The translations under genes were made by a program, and so were the position numbers. Shown piece by piece: positions 22,997 to 35,301 of a DNA stretch of 64,000 bases (the first letter of the stretch is position 1; each line of letters starts with the position of its first letter). This DNA comes from Rotaria sordida (taxonomy: Eukaryota > Rotifera > Eurotatoria > Philodinida > Philodinidae). Under the pieces are notes generated by a model. That model was not told where the DNA came from. It saw nothing but the letters and a program-made list of their open reading frames with translations, and ran no database searches. Location of the stretch: assembly GCA_905250125.1 (NCBI GenBank), contig CAJNOL010000075.1, positions 191,410 to 255,409 on the forward strand, read 5' to 3'.

Positions 22997-25900
22997 TTAC
23001 CATTTATTTAATTCAGGTATATTACGATAATAGTCAAGACAATCTGGATTAGCTAATGAACCAGTTGCATGAATTTGTCTACCTTCAATTATACGACGAA
23101 TAGGTACTTCAACTTTTTTCATATTAATTGTATACTAAAATATAACAATACACAGAATAATTAGTTAATCTATTTTCAATAGTACTTTTGTTAAAATGTA
23201 TTTCTTTGATTTTAATCAACTAAAAGTAAAGAAGGAGTAGGTGTTTCAAGGTCATTCATTCTTTTTATTTCCTTTATTAATAATTAGTTTATCTATTTTC
23301 AATAGCACTTTTACTAAAATATATTTCTTTGACTTTAATTAACTAAAAGTGAAGAAGAGGGTGTAGATGTTTCAAGATCATCCATTCTTTTTATTTCCTG
23401 TATTATTTTATTAAATAATGCACAAGTAAAAAATAACAATTTTTACTGTTGACACAAAAAAAGTGAGAGAAAGTATTCTTCAATGTGATGTTTTTGGAAG
23501 CTATATACTGTGAAGGTCAACAGCCTTAACATCATTTTGACAAAAACAAATTTAAAACATCAACAAAATTTCTTGTATTAGTTTCTTATGTTTTCAAATC
23601 TATTGGTTATATTTCAAGACAAATATCTTTATGTCATATTAATCATCTAATCTATAAAAAGATTTAACCAATCTTATTTTTTAAACTAAAGAATAGGTTT
23701 TAAAATTTACATTACATCCCAATAAAAAAATCCTTTAAATTTAATTTAACCTGAAAAAAGAACAACATATAATTTATCTATTGTTACTTAACTGTCTTTT
23801 TTCATTCATTCATCAAAATACGTGATAATAGAATTTCTAGAATGGATTTTACCAAGGAACAATAAAAAAAGAAAATGCGTAATATTTTAAAACAATAAAT
23901 GAATACTAAATTGAATTATGAATTTTTAAAACTGGGTTTTTTTTAGACACATCTCGGTAATTGCATTTATTATTTAAAAGGAAAATATTAGTTAAGTACC
24001 TTGAATTATCAAATACGTATGTTCAAAAATATTAATCAATAGAAATGATTTGAGTGAATCAAAGTTTTAGTTCTAAAGGAGTGATAGTACTCTTTTTCAT
24101 TCTCTTTGATATTAACTTTTAGGAAAAAAAAATCTATCCGTTTTCATTTATGAAAATTAATAAGAAAAATTATGTTTACTGGAATGTCTGGTATTTGTAA
24201 AATCAGTCCCGGAACATGTCTTGCTGATAATTGTTGTCGTATAGCTATTTTAATTCGATCAATAAGTGATTTTTCTAGACGATCCACATTCATTGGAAGC
24301 TAAAATAAAAAATAAAAAAAAGGAAAAAAATTAAAATTCTAAAAAAGACCAATCATCTATGGTAAATTTCTTATCTCTGTTCGTGACATAACTTGATTAG
24401 TTAAACTGCATATGACACCCACGTATTTAATGTAAAAATACCTCTTCTTCTTTTTTTATGAGGTGATCTATGTGCTGCTGATGACTTAGATAATTAAGTG
24501 TTAGAAGAACAAACGTTACTGTCAATATAAATCATTCGTATATTTTCTTGCTCGTGTGCTATAAAACTCGTTCTTCTTACGAACTAAAATTATCATTCAA
24601 AACTACGACAAACACATAGTTATATGCAAGACATGCCAATAATAGCTTGTTTGAAACATTAAAAATATATTCTTTTTTTTTAATAGTTCGATATTTTATA
24701 TTTGAGGAAACTTATATTAATTTATATGCTCTTTGATATTGAAATGTGGATTAATCAATAATTTCTGTTAACTAGCAAATAAATGTAATAAAGATTTTAT
24801 TGTAGAACTTAACATTTAATTGCTTTTACTGTTTTATATAAAAATAACTTTTCAAATGTTTTTCTTATCGTCATAGAACTACTAACACATGATGCAAAAA
24901 TAATAGGGCAAAAATATCGGCACCTATTTCTATTCGATATAAGGGTATTGGAAGAAAAGTTTTTTTTCTTTTTTTACTAGAAAATAGAAAATTTTTTCTT
25001 GTTAATTGCATATAATTTTAAGATACACTTATAAACGAAAGAATGCAACGGAAAAGAAAAGAATCCTTAAAAAGAATCCGGACTTCCCTATAAAAGCAGT
25101 GGGCAAAGTGCTGATTCTTATATCTCTTCGATAGATGAATTTTCAAAAAAGAATATTATTTTTCTTATCAGTTCATAGAAAATTTCCTTTTCTTTCGAAC
25201 AGTTTATAGTTCATATTTGTCACATATTAATGAGTGAAACGAGACGACAAACATTCGCGCAAAAATATTTTGTTGGTAACAGGTAATCACAACTAGCTGT
25301 CGTTTAACAAGATGTTTTCGATGAGTTCATATAAAAATTATAAATTTATTGTGGGAATAGCTCTTTTGTTTTTTTGTTTCTTATCTCATTTTATTTATGA
25401 ATATGCGACAAATATGCATCATACACTATTCGAAAGAGGGAAAAATTTTCTATCTTCAGGTAAAAAGAACTTTTCTTCCGATACCCTTCTATCGAAGAGA
25501 AATAAGTGTCAACATTTGTCCCTTTACTTTTGCATCATATATTACCATCTGCTGAAATCAAGAGTTAGCTTTTTTTAAATTAAGCGAATATAGCTCAAAG
25601 TTATATTAAGTTTGTCCTTCGTTATATTGATAAACAAATTATTTGAACGTATTGTAATTCTTTATTCCGACAATGTACTTTGCACTTAAATAATCCTATT
25701 TAATATTTTACGTCAATCAAGTAGCATATAAATAATTATATCTCACTTAGTAGTATTCGTTATGTTTAAATGCATTCAGATCTGACAGGTAGTAATTAAA
25801 GAAATATGATTTGTATTCTAACTTCTAGAGACTCTTAGAAATCTTTAGGGAAAAAAAATCATTCTTAAACAAAAGAAAAAGATAATCTTCTATTCTATAA

Positions 25901-28900
25901 AAATATAATGTCTTCATATACAATGAGGGACGAAAATGATGAGTGCACACTATGACGCTTTTTTCAAGGTTTTTTTTTCTTTCGCTCAAATTAGTTTCAT
26001 TTAAAAAAGTTTATGATAAGATAGAACACCAATTTCTTCACGTATGTTCGACCTATGTACCAATCAGTAATCTTTTCTACATTCTATTCAAAGAAAACTA
26101 TACTGTAGGTTGTCTAACAATTTTTTTTTTCATTTAATATTATTTTTTAACATGTACTACATGCTGCTTAAAATTAAAATCTGTTTGATGATGTTATTGA
26201 ATAATTCTAATGAAATTTTTTGTACGAACTATTAAGAATTGTTGTTGACCTTTTTTTCGATAGAATTCTTCAAATTAGATGATTAGAATTTGTTTTATGC
26301 AGAATGTATCGTACTGATTTTTATATCCCATTGCATTTCATTAGGTTTTTTAGCATATGAAAAACAATATTTTTTTTTTCTTTGGTCAGCAAACTTATAT
26401 TCTCGCAGAGTAGAAAATTTTCTTCGTCTTTTCTTTTTGGTTAAGAATAATTTTTCTAATTACAAATTTTCTAAGAATCTCGCAAAAGTAAAATCATACT
26501 TCCGCAGTCCGTATGTTCCCTTCGTTAAGGTTAATATGTTTCCTTTCTTAATAGCACTACATGGGGTTTTCCATCTTCGTATTTGTGCGTGATTAACAAC
26601 ACCCAGGACGACTTTTTTCTTTGATAATGACAAAGACACTTTTTCAATTAAAAATATGATAGATGCAACCGATTTTCTTATTCATCGACTATTCAGAGAA
26701 AGTAATAGGTTTTAGCAAATTGATAGAAGAAAATTTTATTACATATATTTTCTCATAATCTCTAATATATGCTATCGAAAAGTATATAAATATTTTATCA
26801 ATCATCTCTTTTTTTTTTTGACACAGAAAGTAATTTTAAAAAGCTTTCAACGATAAAATAATGTGATTATGTCTTAATACATTGCTTTAATGTATTTTCT
26901 TCGTTCATATAAAACAAAAAGTATCATGTAGGATTTTTATTCGTTTAGTTAAGGTTTATTTTTCTGTAGAAATTTTATATATCATTTCCGAAAGCGAAAA
27001 ATTTTTTAAGTATTCAGTTATCTTTTATCATATTGATACTATTTAAGTAACTATAACGTATCAAGTTAGCAAATCCTCAATCTAGGTACTATTTGTTACT
27101 TAAGTGTTAGAATTCATTCAATCATATATTTCTAGTTCAGAACAAAAAGCATCAAATAAATGAATTTGTCAATAGATTCATAGATAATAATCAATCATTT
27201 TAATTAGATTTTTCTTAACTAAGATCGTATATATTTTAATAATAAGAAATGATCACTTAGATAATCTAATTCAAAAAATAGTATCTAAATAACGTGACTA
27301 GAACCCGTAGTGCATTTGCTTTTATTTTTTATAATTCACTATATTCATCCAAAAGAATATATACTTAGGGTATACCAAAAGTAGTGGCACCATTATCTCA
27401 ATTTCTTATAGACCGCTTGAGGAAATTTTTCTTTTTTTATGAATAGATAGTGTCTTTGGTTCTATTTTTCTATGCTATTTGATCATTATTCAACTGGTAT
27501 CATAATAATAAAATTTCGATAAGAACTATTTTTGTTGGAACCTAGCTGGTAACATTAGATCATAACAGGACCAATAAATAACTAGCAGAACTTTGTATTT
27601 CATATTTTAATCTCTAAATACATTTTATTTAAAAAAACAGAATATACCAAAAGATGCAACGCGAAAAGCTCAACAATCTATGAAGTAAAGTTTATTTTAT
27701 AGTGCGCTTTTTCTGTTCAAAAAAAAACAAAACCTCTGTGCGATCAACCTTCGACGCTACGAAGAAGGTCATTTTTTGGTGCACGAATAATTCCTTTTCT
27801 TTGTAGCATTAAAGGTTTGTCGCACAGAGGTTTTGTTTTCTTTTTTGAACAGAAAAAGCACATACTATAAAATCAACTTTACTTCGTAGATTGTTGAGCT
27901 TTTTGCGCTGCATCTTTTGGTATATTTTGTTTTTTTTAATAAAATGTATTTAAAGATTGAAATATGCAATACAAAGTTCTGCTATTTATTATAGGTCCTG
28001 TTATGATCTAATGTTACCAGCTAGGTTTCAACAAAAATAGTTCTTATCGAAATTTTATTATTATGATACCAGTTGAATAATGATCAAATAGCATAGAATA
28101 ATAGAACGAAAGACACTCCATCTATTCATAAAAAAAGAAAAATTTCCTCAAGCGGTCTATAACAAATTGAGATAATGGTGCCACTACTTTTGGTATGCCC
28201 TAAGTATATATATGTCGTATCGAAGTTACACCGGTCGACGAAGTTATAACTTCGTCAACATTCTTGACGAAGTTATAACTTCGTCGATCGATATTGACGA
28301 AGTTACAACTTCGTCGTATAAACGCGACGAAGTTATAACTTCGACGCTCACAGTTATCGAAGTTATAACTTCGACAGAGAAACTTGTCGAAGTTATTTTT
28401 AATTCACTTATCAATAAGTAATTTATTAAACTAAGTATTTTACTGTTGAATATATGATTAAAAAATAAAATTTTTATTAATAAATATTCATTTTTTTTAT
28501 AATATTGTGAAATAAATGAACATTTATTAGTAAAAATGTTATTTTTTGATCATGTATTGAACAGTAAAGTGCTCAGTTTAATAAATTATTTATTGATAAG
28601 TGAATCAAAAATAACTTCGATAACTATGAGCGTCGAAGTTATAACTTCGTCACATTTATACGACGAAGTTGTAACTTCGTGAATATGAGACGACGAAGTT
28701 ATAACTTCGTCGACCGGTGTAACTTCGATACGACATATACATATATATATATGTATTTATATGTATAGAAAAAGACAAGATTCATTTCATAAAGTATTTC
28801 TTCTTTATTATTACAATTTCTTTCGTCTAATTGATACTAAGAAATAGTTGACTATATTTCATTGAAAGATTCTTGTATTATTATTACTTCATTCATGTAA

Positions 28901-31900
28901 GTATAAGAAATAAAAAGACAAAAAAACCACATCGAGATTATTATATTCTTTAGAATGAATAACACATGCATAATTTTTCTATTATTTTTTGCACTTGTTT
29001 CATGTGCATTATCATCTTATCTTGACATTCCACCACCACCTGAACGACCATTACGTTTCAAAACAAGAGAACAAATTGAAAATTATCTTAAAGCTATTAA
29101 AGATTATTATGATGCATTTAAAATTAAACTTGTTCGTCGAGATAGTCCTTTATATGATATATATTCACAATTAGACAAATCAAACAATGATGATCATAAT
29201 TATGACGATAATAATGATATTGATGATGTTGATTTAAATAATTATATTAAAGAATCACCAAGAAATTCTTATATTCAACGACGATATAGAATCAATCGAT
29301 TGATGAATATTTAAGAATTTAGTTTATGATTATAAAAAAAAAATAACTACAGAAAAAATAAAAATTCTATGTGTTGATTTCAATTATATTTCATCAAAAA
29401 ATTTTTTTTGTTTGTCTTTTTCTATTAATCAACTCATCAAATATTAACGTATTCAAATAAAAGAGAAATTATTTGACAATTTTTTTTTTGTTAACTTACT
29501 TTAAGAAAAAGTATAACACGTTCATCACCAGTTGAGGGATTTCGTTGTGCAACACATAAACTATCGAGAATTTCACCATTAAATTGATCAACAATGGAAT
29601 AGATTTCAGCTGAACCAAAACGAATACCATTAGGATTAAGAGTACCATCACTAAAAAAACAAATAATGACTTGATTTTTTTTTTGTAAAGTCAAAGTTTT
29701 AATAGACAAACCTTCGACCAAGCATAACAATGCCTCGTGTAACTGGATTAATAAGACAAAAATCAGAATGATTCCATATGCCTAGATAAAATAAAAATCA
29801 GAAAAAAATTATTTTGAAATACAAAGATTCAATAGAAAATTAAACTTGAAAATTTATCAAAATAGGCTCGATGATATTTTTCACCATTTGGATCATTCCA
29901 AAAACAAACAGGCATCGAAGGAAATGGTTTAACACAAACAAGTTCACCACTATCACCTTCCAATTTTTTTCCTTCAAATAATAGATCATCAAATGTAAAA
30001 ATAAAGATAAAAAAAGACTAATTCATTTTCATACCTTCTTCAGACCAACATTCAATAGCCATAGCTAAATGTGGAGATTGTATTTCTCCTCGATGAACAT
30101 TCAATGTTGGATTAACACCAGCAAAACATGAACTAAAGAGAAACAAAACAAAACAAAACAAAAAAAGAAATTATATAATACATCAGAGATTTATCCTATA
30201 CATAATATCTGTTCCACCAGTGATTGATCCTAATAAAATATCTGTTTTGATATTTGTATAAACATAATCAAATATTCGACTATGTAATGGTGAACCAGTT
30301 GATAAAATAGTATGCAATTTTTCAAGTTTATTATGTGTTTGAGGTGTTATATGATGTTCTTCTAATGCTGTTAAATAACGAGCACTGCAGCCGAATATTG
30401 TTATGCTAAACAGAATTTAAACTTCTTTATTTTTTTTTATCTATGAATTTATCAGAATACAATAATATAACAAAATAATAGTTTCATAAATGAGATCAAT
30501 ATCAAGATTATCAATATGTTTCTAACGAGGAAATCATCATAATTTGAAAATCATCGTTGATTTTGAACTCTATACATAACGTAGATTCAAATGAGACCTT
30601 AAAAACTTCAAAAAAAGGTAAAAGCTCCTAGGTCTTTTCTACAAAGTTATATCCATTTTACTGAAATTTTACCCTATAGCACGGTATGTATAAAAGAATC
30701 GAATGATAATATTTTTACTATAGGTAGGCCTACTTGTGATGAAAATATCCTGAAAATTTCAGTTCAAAATAATGTTCCCTTCACAAGATAATGAATTCCA
30801 AAAAAAAAACATTAAATTCTATAATCTTTCGTTGGAATATAAGTGTTTTTTTCGGAATTCAACATCTCGTGCAGGCCTATCGACGGGCAAAATATCATCA
30901 TTTGATTCTTTTGTATATACCGTGCTATAGGCTAAGATTTTAGTAAAACGACTTTCACATTGTGGAGAAGGTGGTGCCCGTCGGATTAGTCTGGACCCGG
31001 GTCCGAAAATTTTAGGTTCGATGGGCTCTACGCTTTTGAGTAATTTATAGCGTGCACTAGTCACCGAATAAAAGTGGCTATTCAATTCCGATTAGAGAAT
31101 TTCATGGAAACCACGGAAGTAGGATTCGATCAGAACCGGATTCAAAATTTTTGAGCCCGACGGGATCTAAAGGAGCGGCTAGAGACCCTTATCTTTTTGA
31201 GGTTTCTAATACATAATTTGGGTTTACGTTATGCACAGAGTTCCAACTTAAAAGCAATTTTCAAGCTAGAAAGGTTCCCTCGTAAGTAAATGATGAAGTA
31301 TACGAAAAGTAATGATCATGAATGTTTTGTGGGAGTTAGAGTCCACCCGATTGATTTCGAACTCGAACCATTCCAGTCTATGGCCGAAATTTCTCTATTA
31401 AATGGGTTTGAATGGGAAAATTTTAGATCCGGCAGGCTCTACTGAGAATATCAGATTATGCAAAATATCTTCATTTAATTGTTTAATAATCTGAATCATC
31501 TATATATGCTAAGTAATTCAAACAATGAGACATATCGATTGGTATTGCTGAAAGCTTTCATTAAAAATCTAAACATTAGACATTGAAAAATATTCATTCG
31601 TTTTCGCTAGAATTTCCTACAATCTTTGATTTAACTATCATCAAACTATACGATAAGGCATGAAATTTCTTTTTCTTTTAAACCTTTTGTTTGACATCAA
31701 TTATTTTACTTTTTGAGAAACTTTCTTTATGAGTTATCTTTCCATGAATCTGCGGTGTAATTATTATATAACATGAATAGAAATATGTGGAATCACTTTT
31801 GATCTTTCATATACTCTCAAACTATATTTATATAAATATGTTTGAAATCAAACATTAGATTTTTCATTTTCTAGATATGTTTTTCGTTTTAATAATTCTA

Positions 31901-33793
31901 CCCGATTTTATCAGCTAAATCCCAAAGTCGATAATAATCTGGTATAATTGGTGAACCATCATAAAGTACAATTGGTGTACCAAGTGCAATCGATGAAATT
32001 AACTAAATATCAAAAATATATAGTTATTGATTTAAAAACAAACAAAATAAAAAAAAAGACATCATCATCATTACCCAATTCCACATCATCCACGAAACAG
32101 CTAAAACACAAAACATTTTTTTTTCATACTTTAAATATATCTCAATACAATGAATTAGTTTTTTTTTGTTACCTGTAAAATAAAATAAAATATCTCCATC
32201 TTTCATATTACTATGTAATCGATGTTCTTTTAAATGATTTAATAATGTTCCACCATGGCCATGAACTATACATTTTGGTGCACCAGTCGTACCCGATGAA
32301 TACATGTAAACACATCAAACAAAAAACCAGCATAATTATTAGAGAAGTTTTTTTTTTAAAAATGATACTTATAATAAATAATGGATGATTAAATGGAACT
32401 TGTTCGAATTCGAGTGGTGCAATAATTTCACCAGGCATTGAAAGAAATTGTTCAATGGTTACACTAAAATTTATTTGGATAAAAATCTAATAATAAATAT
32501 AGATTAAAACCTATTTGGAATAGTGCTAAGATCCATTGAATAATCAGATATATATGGAATGACAACAACATGTTGTAGTGTTGGTAATGCTAGAAAAAAA
32601 AATGTATAACTTTATATTCATAGAAAATATTAATAAATTTATCTTACCGAATACACATTCTTTTAGTTTAGTTAATGAATCATGAGTTTTTTGGTTGTAA
32701 ATAACAGCATTACAACCGAATATTACTTTAGGTTCAATCTGACTGAAGCGTTCAGTGACACCCTTACGAAAAAAATAAAAAATAAAAACATTAATTTATA
32801 AATTTTCAAAACAAAAAAAAAAGGTTATACATACAGGTACACCAAAATCTGGTGATGCCGCACTAAATATCGCGCCGAGACTAGCTGTTGCTAGACAAAT
32901 AATTAATGCTTCAGGACAATTTGGAAGATAAACTAAAAAACAAAAAAATAAAATAATTAATTTTGTATAATTGAATTTGTATTTAAGTACCTGCAACTCT
33001 GTCACCCACTTTAACACCAACATATTGAAGTGCTGCACGATAACGACGAACACTTTCATGTAATTCAGCAAATGTTATTTGTTTTATTGATGTATTTGCT
33101 TCACCTATAAAAATAACCAATGTTTAAAACAGTATATTATGAAAGTAATATCTTTTGTACAATGCAAAACTTCGCTTAAGAGCCCTCAATTTGAGAGAGG
33201 AAGCTGATCAATGAAATATATATTACATTAAATGACAACACATTTCTTTTACCTTCTCTAACAATCTATTTAGATTAAACAACTAAAACTTTGCAACTTT
33301 CTTAGAAATTATAAAATTTGAATTTGTTCACTTACTAGAAGCATATACAGCAATTCGATTATCATTGAAACGAAGTAAATTTTCGGCGTAATTAAGTTTT
33401 GCACCCAAAAACCAACGAGGAATTTCATTCATTTTCTTATTTTCTTCTAATACCTAGATATTTGTTTTTTGAAATTCATAATTATTATTCATATCAAGTT
33501 TAGTTAAAATAAAACAAATGTAATATGAAATTGACATACTTGTTCGAATGGTACTGAATGTTTAATATTAATATAAAACCAAAATTCTTCCCAAAATTTC
33601 GGAATATTATTTATAGACCATTCATATAAATCCCAATATGTTTCTAAATTTATCAACTATGGATTTATCATTTCGCAAAAGAACAAGAAATCTTTATACC
33701 CAATTGAACTTGATATTTATTCACAATGATGTCTCGAAAATCATCAATATTTGTACGAATGCCCGAAGGCGGTGACCAGAGTTTATGAGACAT
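22997..33793 (-). CDS. AACS: Acetoacetyl-CoA synthetase
   Basis: Cytosolic ANL-superfamily ligase that makes acetoacetyl-CoA from acetoacetate, CoA and ATP for sterol and lipid synthesis. Eighteen exons in coding order: 33700-33793, 33540-33643, 33336-33453, 32991-33104, 32835-32932, 32648-32762, 32511-32589, 32373-32463, 32173-32305, 32075-32100 (26 nt), 31902-32002, 30202-30405, 30035-30132, 29846-29971, 29712-29781, 29500-29650, 24180-24299, 22997-23134. Phases close to 659 residues (human enzyme 672). Motifs: LNYAENLL; P-loop [15 protein letters not shown] at about 273-287; [64 protein letters not shown] carrying the catalytic-lysine region; C-terminal [10 protein letters not shown]. One intron (32306-32372) is AT-AC. 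The 5.2-kb intron 24300-29499 carries repeats and a gene on the other strand. Confidence 0.96.
23157..23400 (+). repeat. Two-copy tandem duplication, about 120-bp unit
   Basis: Both copies contain ATCTATTTTCAATAG, ATTTCTTTGA and CATTCTTTTTATTTCCT in the same order, about 90 per cent identical. It lies in the last AACS intron. Confidence 0.75.
25312..25459 (+). other. Possible orphan first exon encoding a signal anchor
   Basis: An ATG opens 49 codons with a hydrophobic stretch ([20 protein letters not shown]) near the N-terminus, then ends at a GTAAAAAG donor-like site. This is the layout of a type II membrane enzyme start (for example a glycosyltransferase), but I found no following exons in the AACS intron, so it may be chance or a remnant. 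Confidence 0.2.
27368..28200. mobile_element. Fold-back Tc1/mariner-like MITE, 833 bp
   Basis: Arms of about 370 bp, near identical. Ends read GGGTATACCAAAAGTAGTGG and, at the right, the complement with one change. TA duplications are at 27366-27367 and 28201-28202. The loop near 27755-27805 is short. It lies in the long AACS intron. No transposase frame. Confidence 0.85.
28211..28738. mobile_element. Fold-back element made of phased 20-bp palindromes
   Basis: Terminal inverted repeats start TATGTCGTATCGAAGTTACA. The left arm carries the palindrome GACGAAGTTATAACTTCGTC or close variants at 28237, 28266, 28296, 28326 and 28356 and a half-site at 28386, a 30-bp period. The right arm carries full sites at 28632, 28662 and 28692 and a half-site at 28611. 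The AT-rich middle is also an imperfect inverted repeat. It follows directly on the 27368-28200 element. Arrays of sites near transposon ends are usually transposase-binding sites; that role is inferred here. No protein is encoded. Confidence 0.75.
28955..29314 (+). CDS. Neuropeptide F/Y-like precursor nested in an AACS intron
   Basis: Predicted secreted peptide precursor of 119 residues on the strand opposite AACS. Residues 1 to about 20 form a signal peptide ([20 protein letters not shown]). The next 39 residues read like the PP-fold of molluscan NPF: a PPPPERP polyproline run, then [20 protein letters not shown] as the amphipathic helix with the Leu and Tyr-Tyr positions of the family, ending FKIKLV before a dibasic RR. 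An acidic Asn/Asp-rich C-flanking peptide follows. The usual R-P-R-F-Gly end is missing: the segment before RR is KIKLV and no Gly is present for amidation. ATG at 28955 is preceded by TTCTTTAG, so a 5' UTR intron is possible. Family assignment rests on pattern, not a search. Confidence 0.6.
   Translation: MNNTCIIFLLFFALVSCALSSYLDIPPPPERPLRFKTREQIENYLKAIKDYYDAFKIKLVRRDSPLYDIYSQLDKSNNDDHNYDDNNDIDDVDLNNYIKESPRNSYIQRRYRINRLMNI
30655..30951. repeat. Degenerate inverted repeat in an AACS intron
   Basis: CCTATAGCACGGTATGTATA on the left and its complement near 30920 share about 80 per cent identity, with flanking TTTTACTGAAAT matches. It is probably an aged fold-back element. GC-richer dispersed patches follow to 31450. 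Confidence 0.55.
32306..32372 (-). other. AT-AC intron in AACS
   Basis: On the minus strand the intron runs from ATAAGTATC to GTGTTTAC, 67 nt. It sits at phase 0 between PLFI and MYSSGTTG, where other AACS proteins are continuous (PLFIMFSSGTTG in human). No AG lies between the donor region and the conserved P-loop codons, so a GT-AG reading would delete the P-loop. The ATAAGT donor resembles the U2-type AT-AC class rather than the U12 ATATCCTT consensus. Confidence 0.75.
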
Positions 33794-33931
33794 CTAAATT
33801 AATGAAATATGAAGCAGACAAAAAGCTAGTTTTGTTTTTTTTTTGAATATAATAAAAAACAGAAAAAGAAAAGGAACGAACGAACACAAATGCACAAGTC
33901 ACAATATGAAATTCAATTTAAGTCGAACATG

Positions 33932-35301
33932 TTATATATTCTTCTTGTCCTTTTTCTTATCACTCGGTGCTCTTTGTTTATCTTCATCGTCACTTTGTGA
34001 TTCTTGATCATCCGACTCTTCTTCGACATCTTCGTCTTTTATTTTTTCCTCTGATTTCATTGGTTTCTTTTCTGCACTTAAACCTTTCTCTCGTTGTACC
34101 ACTTGTCGATAAATGATAAGACGAGTCAACAATAAAAGACTAAATACAAGTCCAGGTGCCATACGTTCAAATTTATCATGTAATATATAATGTGTATAAA
34201 CAGCACCTAACATTAATATCAAAAGAACCACATTAGCCAATTGTTTAAGTCGTCCTAAACAGAAAAGAAAAAATATATTTTTTTTTTGAATAATAGGATA
34301 GTGAAAAAAAGTTTAACAATAGCATTTTTTTGATCAATAGGGCTCTGGAAAAAATGCTGGTTTCTCTACGAGAAGTAGAGAACTGCGGGTCCTTCCACAT
34401 CCGGACCTGGTTGGGTCCAAAGTTTAATTTTTTTTTGAGTTCGGGTTCAAATTTTAAACTTTGTTCGGGTTCGGGTCTACAAAAAAGTGAACCCACAGCT
34501 CTCCAACGAAAAGAGCTCTCATAGATCTAACAGTTTCGATTCTTAAACAAAGAAAAATGAACAAGATTTAAAGCAGATATAAAAACCTCGATTACGCAGC
34601 TCATTACCGACTCGGTTATGTCTCTTGTGCAATGACACGTAACGAAAGAAAAGAAATAGATAAAGATAAAGAACAATATTGACTCAAACAGTGTCATAAG
34701 CCAGTTACGAGTTGATTCAAAACTATTACATATATATACGTAACTTGTGCTGAAGAGGTTAAAAAAATTTTCTTTTCATCGAACATATGCCTTCTTATTA
34801 TAAGTGCTCTACGTGTAATAGAAAATCTCATGTGGATTAGTTGTAGCCTCTTCGAGAACCAGAAAGCTTCTCGGACTTCAAAACTCTAATTAGCTACTAA
34901 AATCATCATATGAATTTGATCTAAGTTCTTGAACTTATAGAAAAAAAAATCTTGTTGTTAAACTTTTTATTTTTACGAATTTATCTATAAAAATAACCTG
35001 GTATTAAAACTAAAATAGCTCCACAAACAACTTCAGCAATACCAACAGCTAATCGATAATTTTTAGCATATGGACGCCAACCAGTTACTTGATAAAATGG
35101 AAATACTTTATTAACACGACCAAATTCACGTCTCTAGAACAAAAATATTGAAGTAAAAAAAAATGATCAGAAAAAAAAAATTTTATTTACCATATCTTCA
35201 TGTACATCAGGAAAAAATTTTGGTGTAATTTTAAAGTGACCAACAAATATAAAAAACATTCCAAGAGTTAATGTAAGAACGGTTAAAGCTATTGACGCCA
35301 T
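33932..35301 (-). CDS. TMEM35A: TMEM35/NACHO-like chaperone, multi-pass membrane protein
   Basis: Homologue of the TMEM35 family; in vertebrates NACHO is an endoplasmic-reticulum chaperone for nicotinic acetylcholine receptors. Three exons 35191-35301, 34998-35133 and 33932-34254 close to 189 residues. It shows an N-terminal membrane segment with the FVGHFKITP motif, a second with VGIAEVVCGAILVLIPG, then LANVVLLILMLGAVYTHYIL and APGLVFSLLLLTRLIIY, in family order. The C-terminal 50 residues are a charged tail, acidic then lysine-rich (EEKIKDEDVEEESDD, DKKKDKK), longer and more acidic than in vertebrates. The second intron (34255-34997) is 743 bp and holds a GC-richer repeat patch. Whether the client is a nicotinic receptor here is inference. 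Confidence 0.85.
34370..34510. repeat. Dispersed GC-rich repeat patch
   Basis: GGACCTGGTTGGGTCC, TTGAGTTCGGGTTCAAATTT and TTCGGGTTCGGGTC in the second intron of the TMEM35 gene match the patch family seen at 15330-15660 and 45400-45475. No coding role. Confidence 0.45.

Noticed and set aside
26290-26592. 100-codon plus-strand frame in the AACS intron
   Set aside because: Composition is that of AT-rich noncoding DNA (Phe, Leu, Ile from T runs) and no family pattern is present.
28237-28375. Regularly spaced repeats as a CRISPR array
   Set aside because: Units are full palindromes of 20 bp with 9-10 bp spacers, inside inverted-repeat arms of an element in an animal intron; no cas genes and spacers far too short.
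28237-28711. True loxP sites
   Set aside because: Only the nine bases ATAACTTCG match a loxP arm; the 8-bp core and full 13-bp arms are absent.
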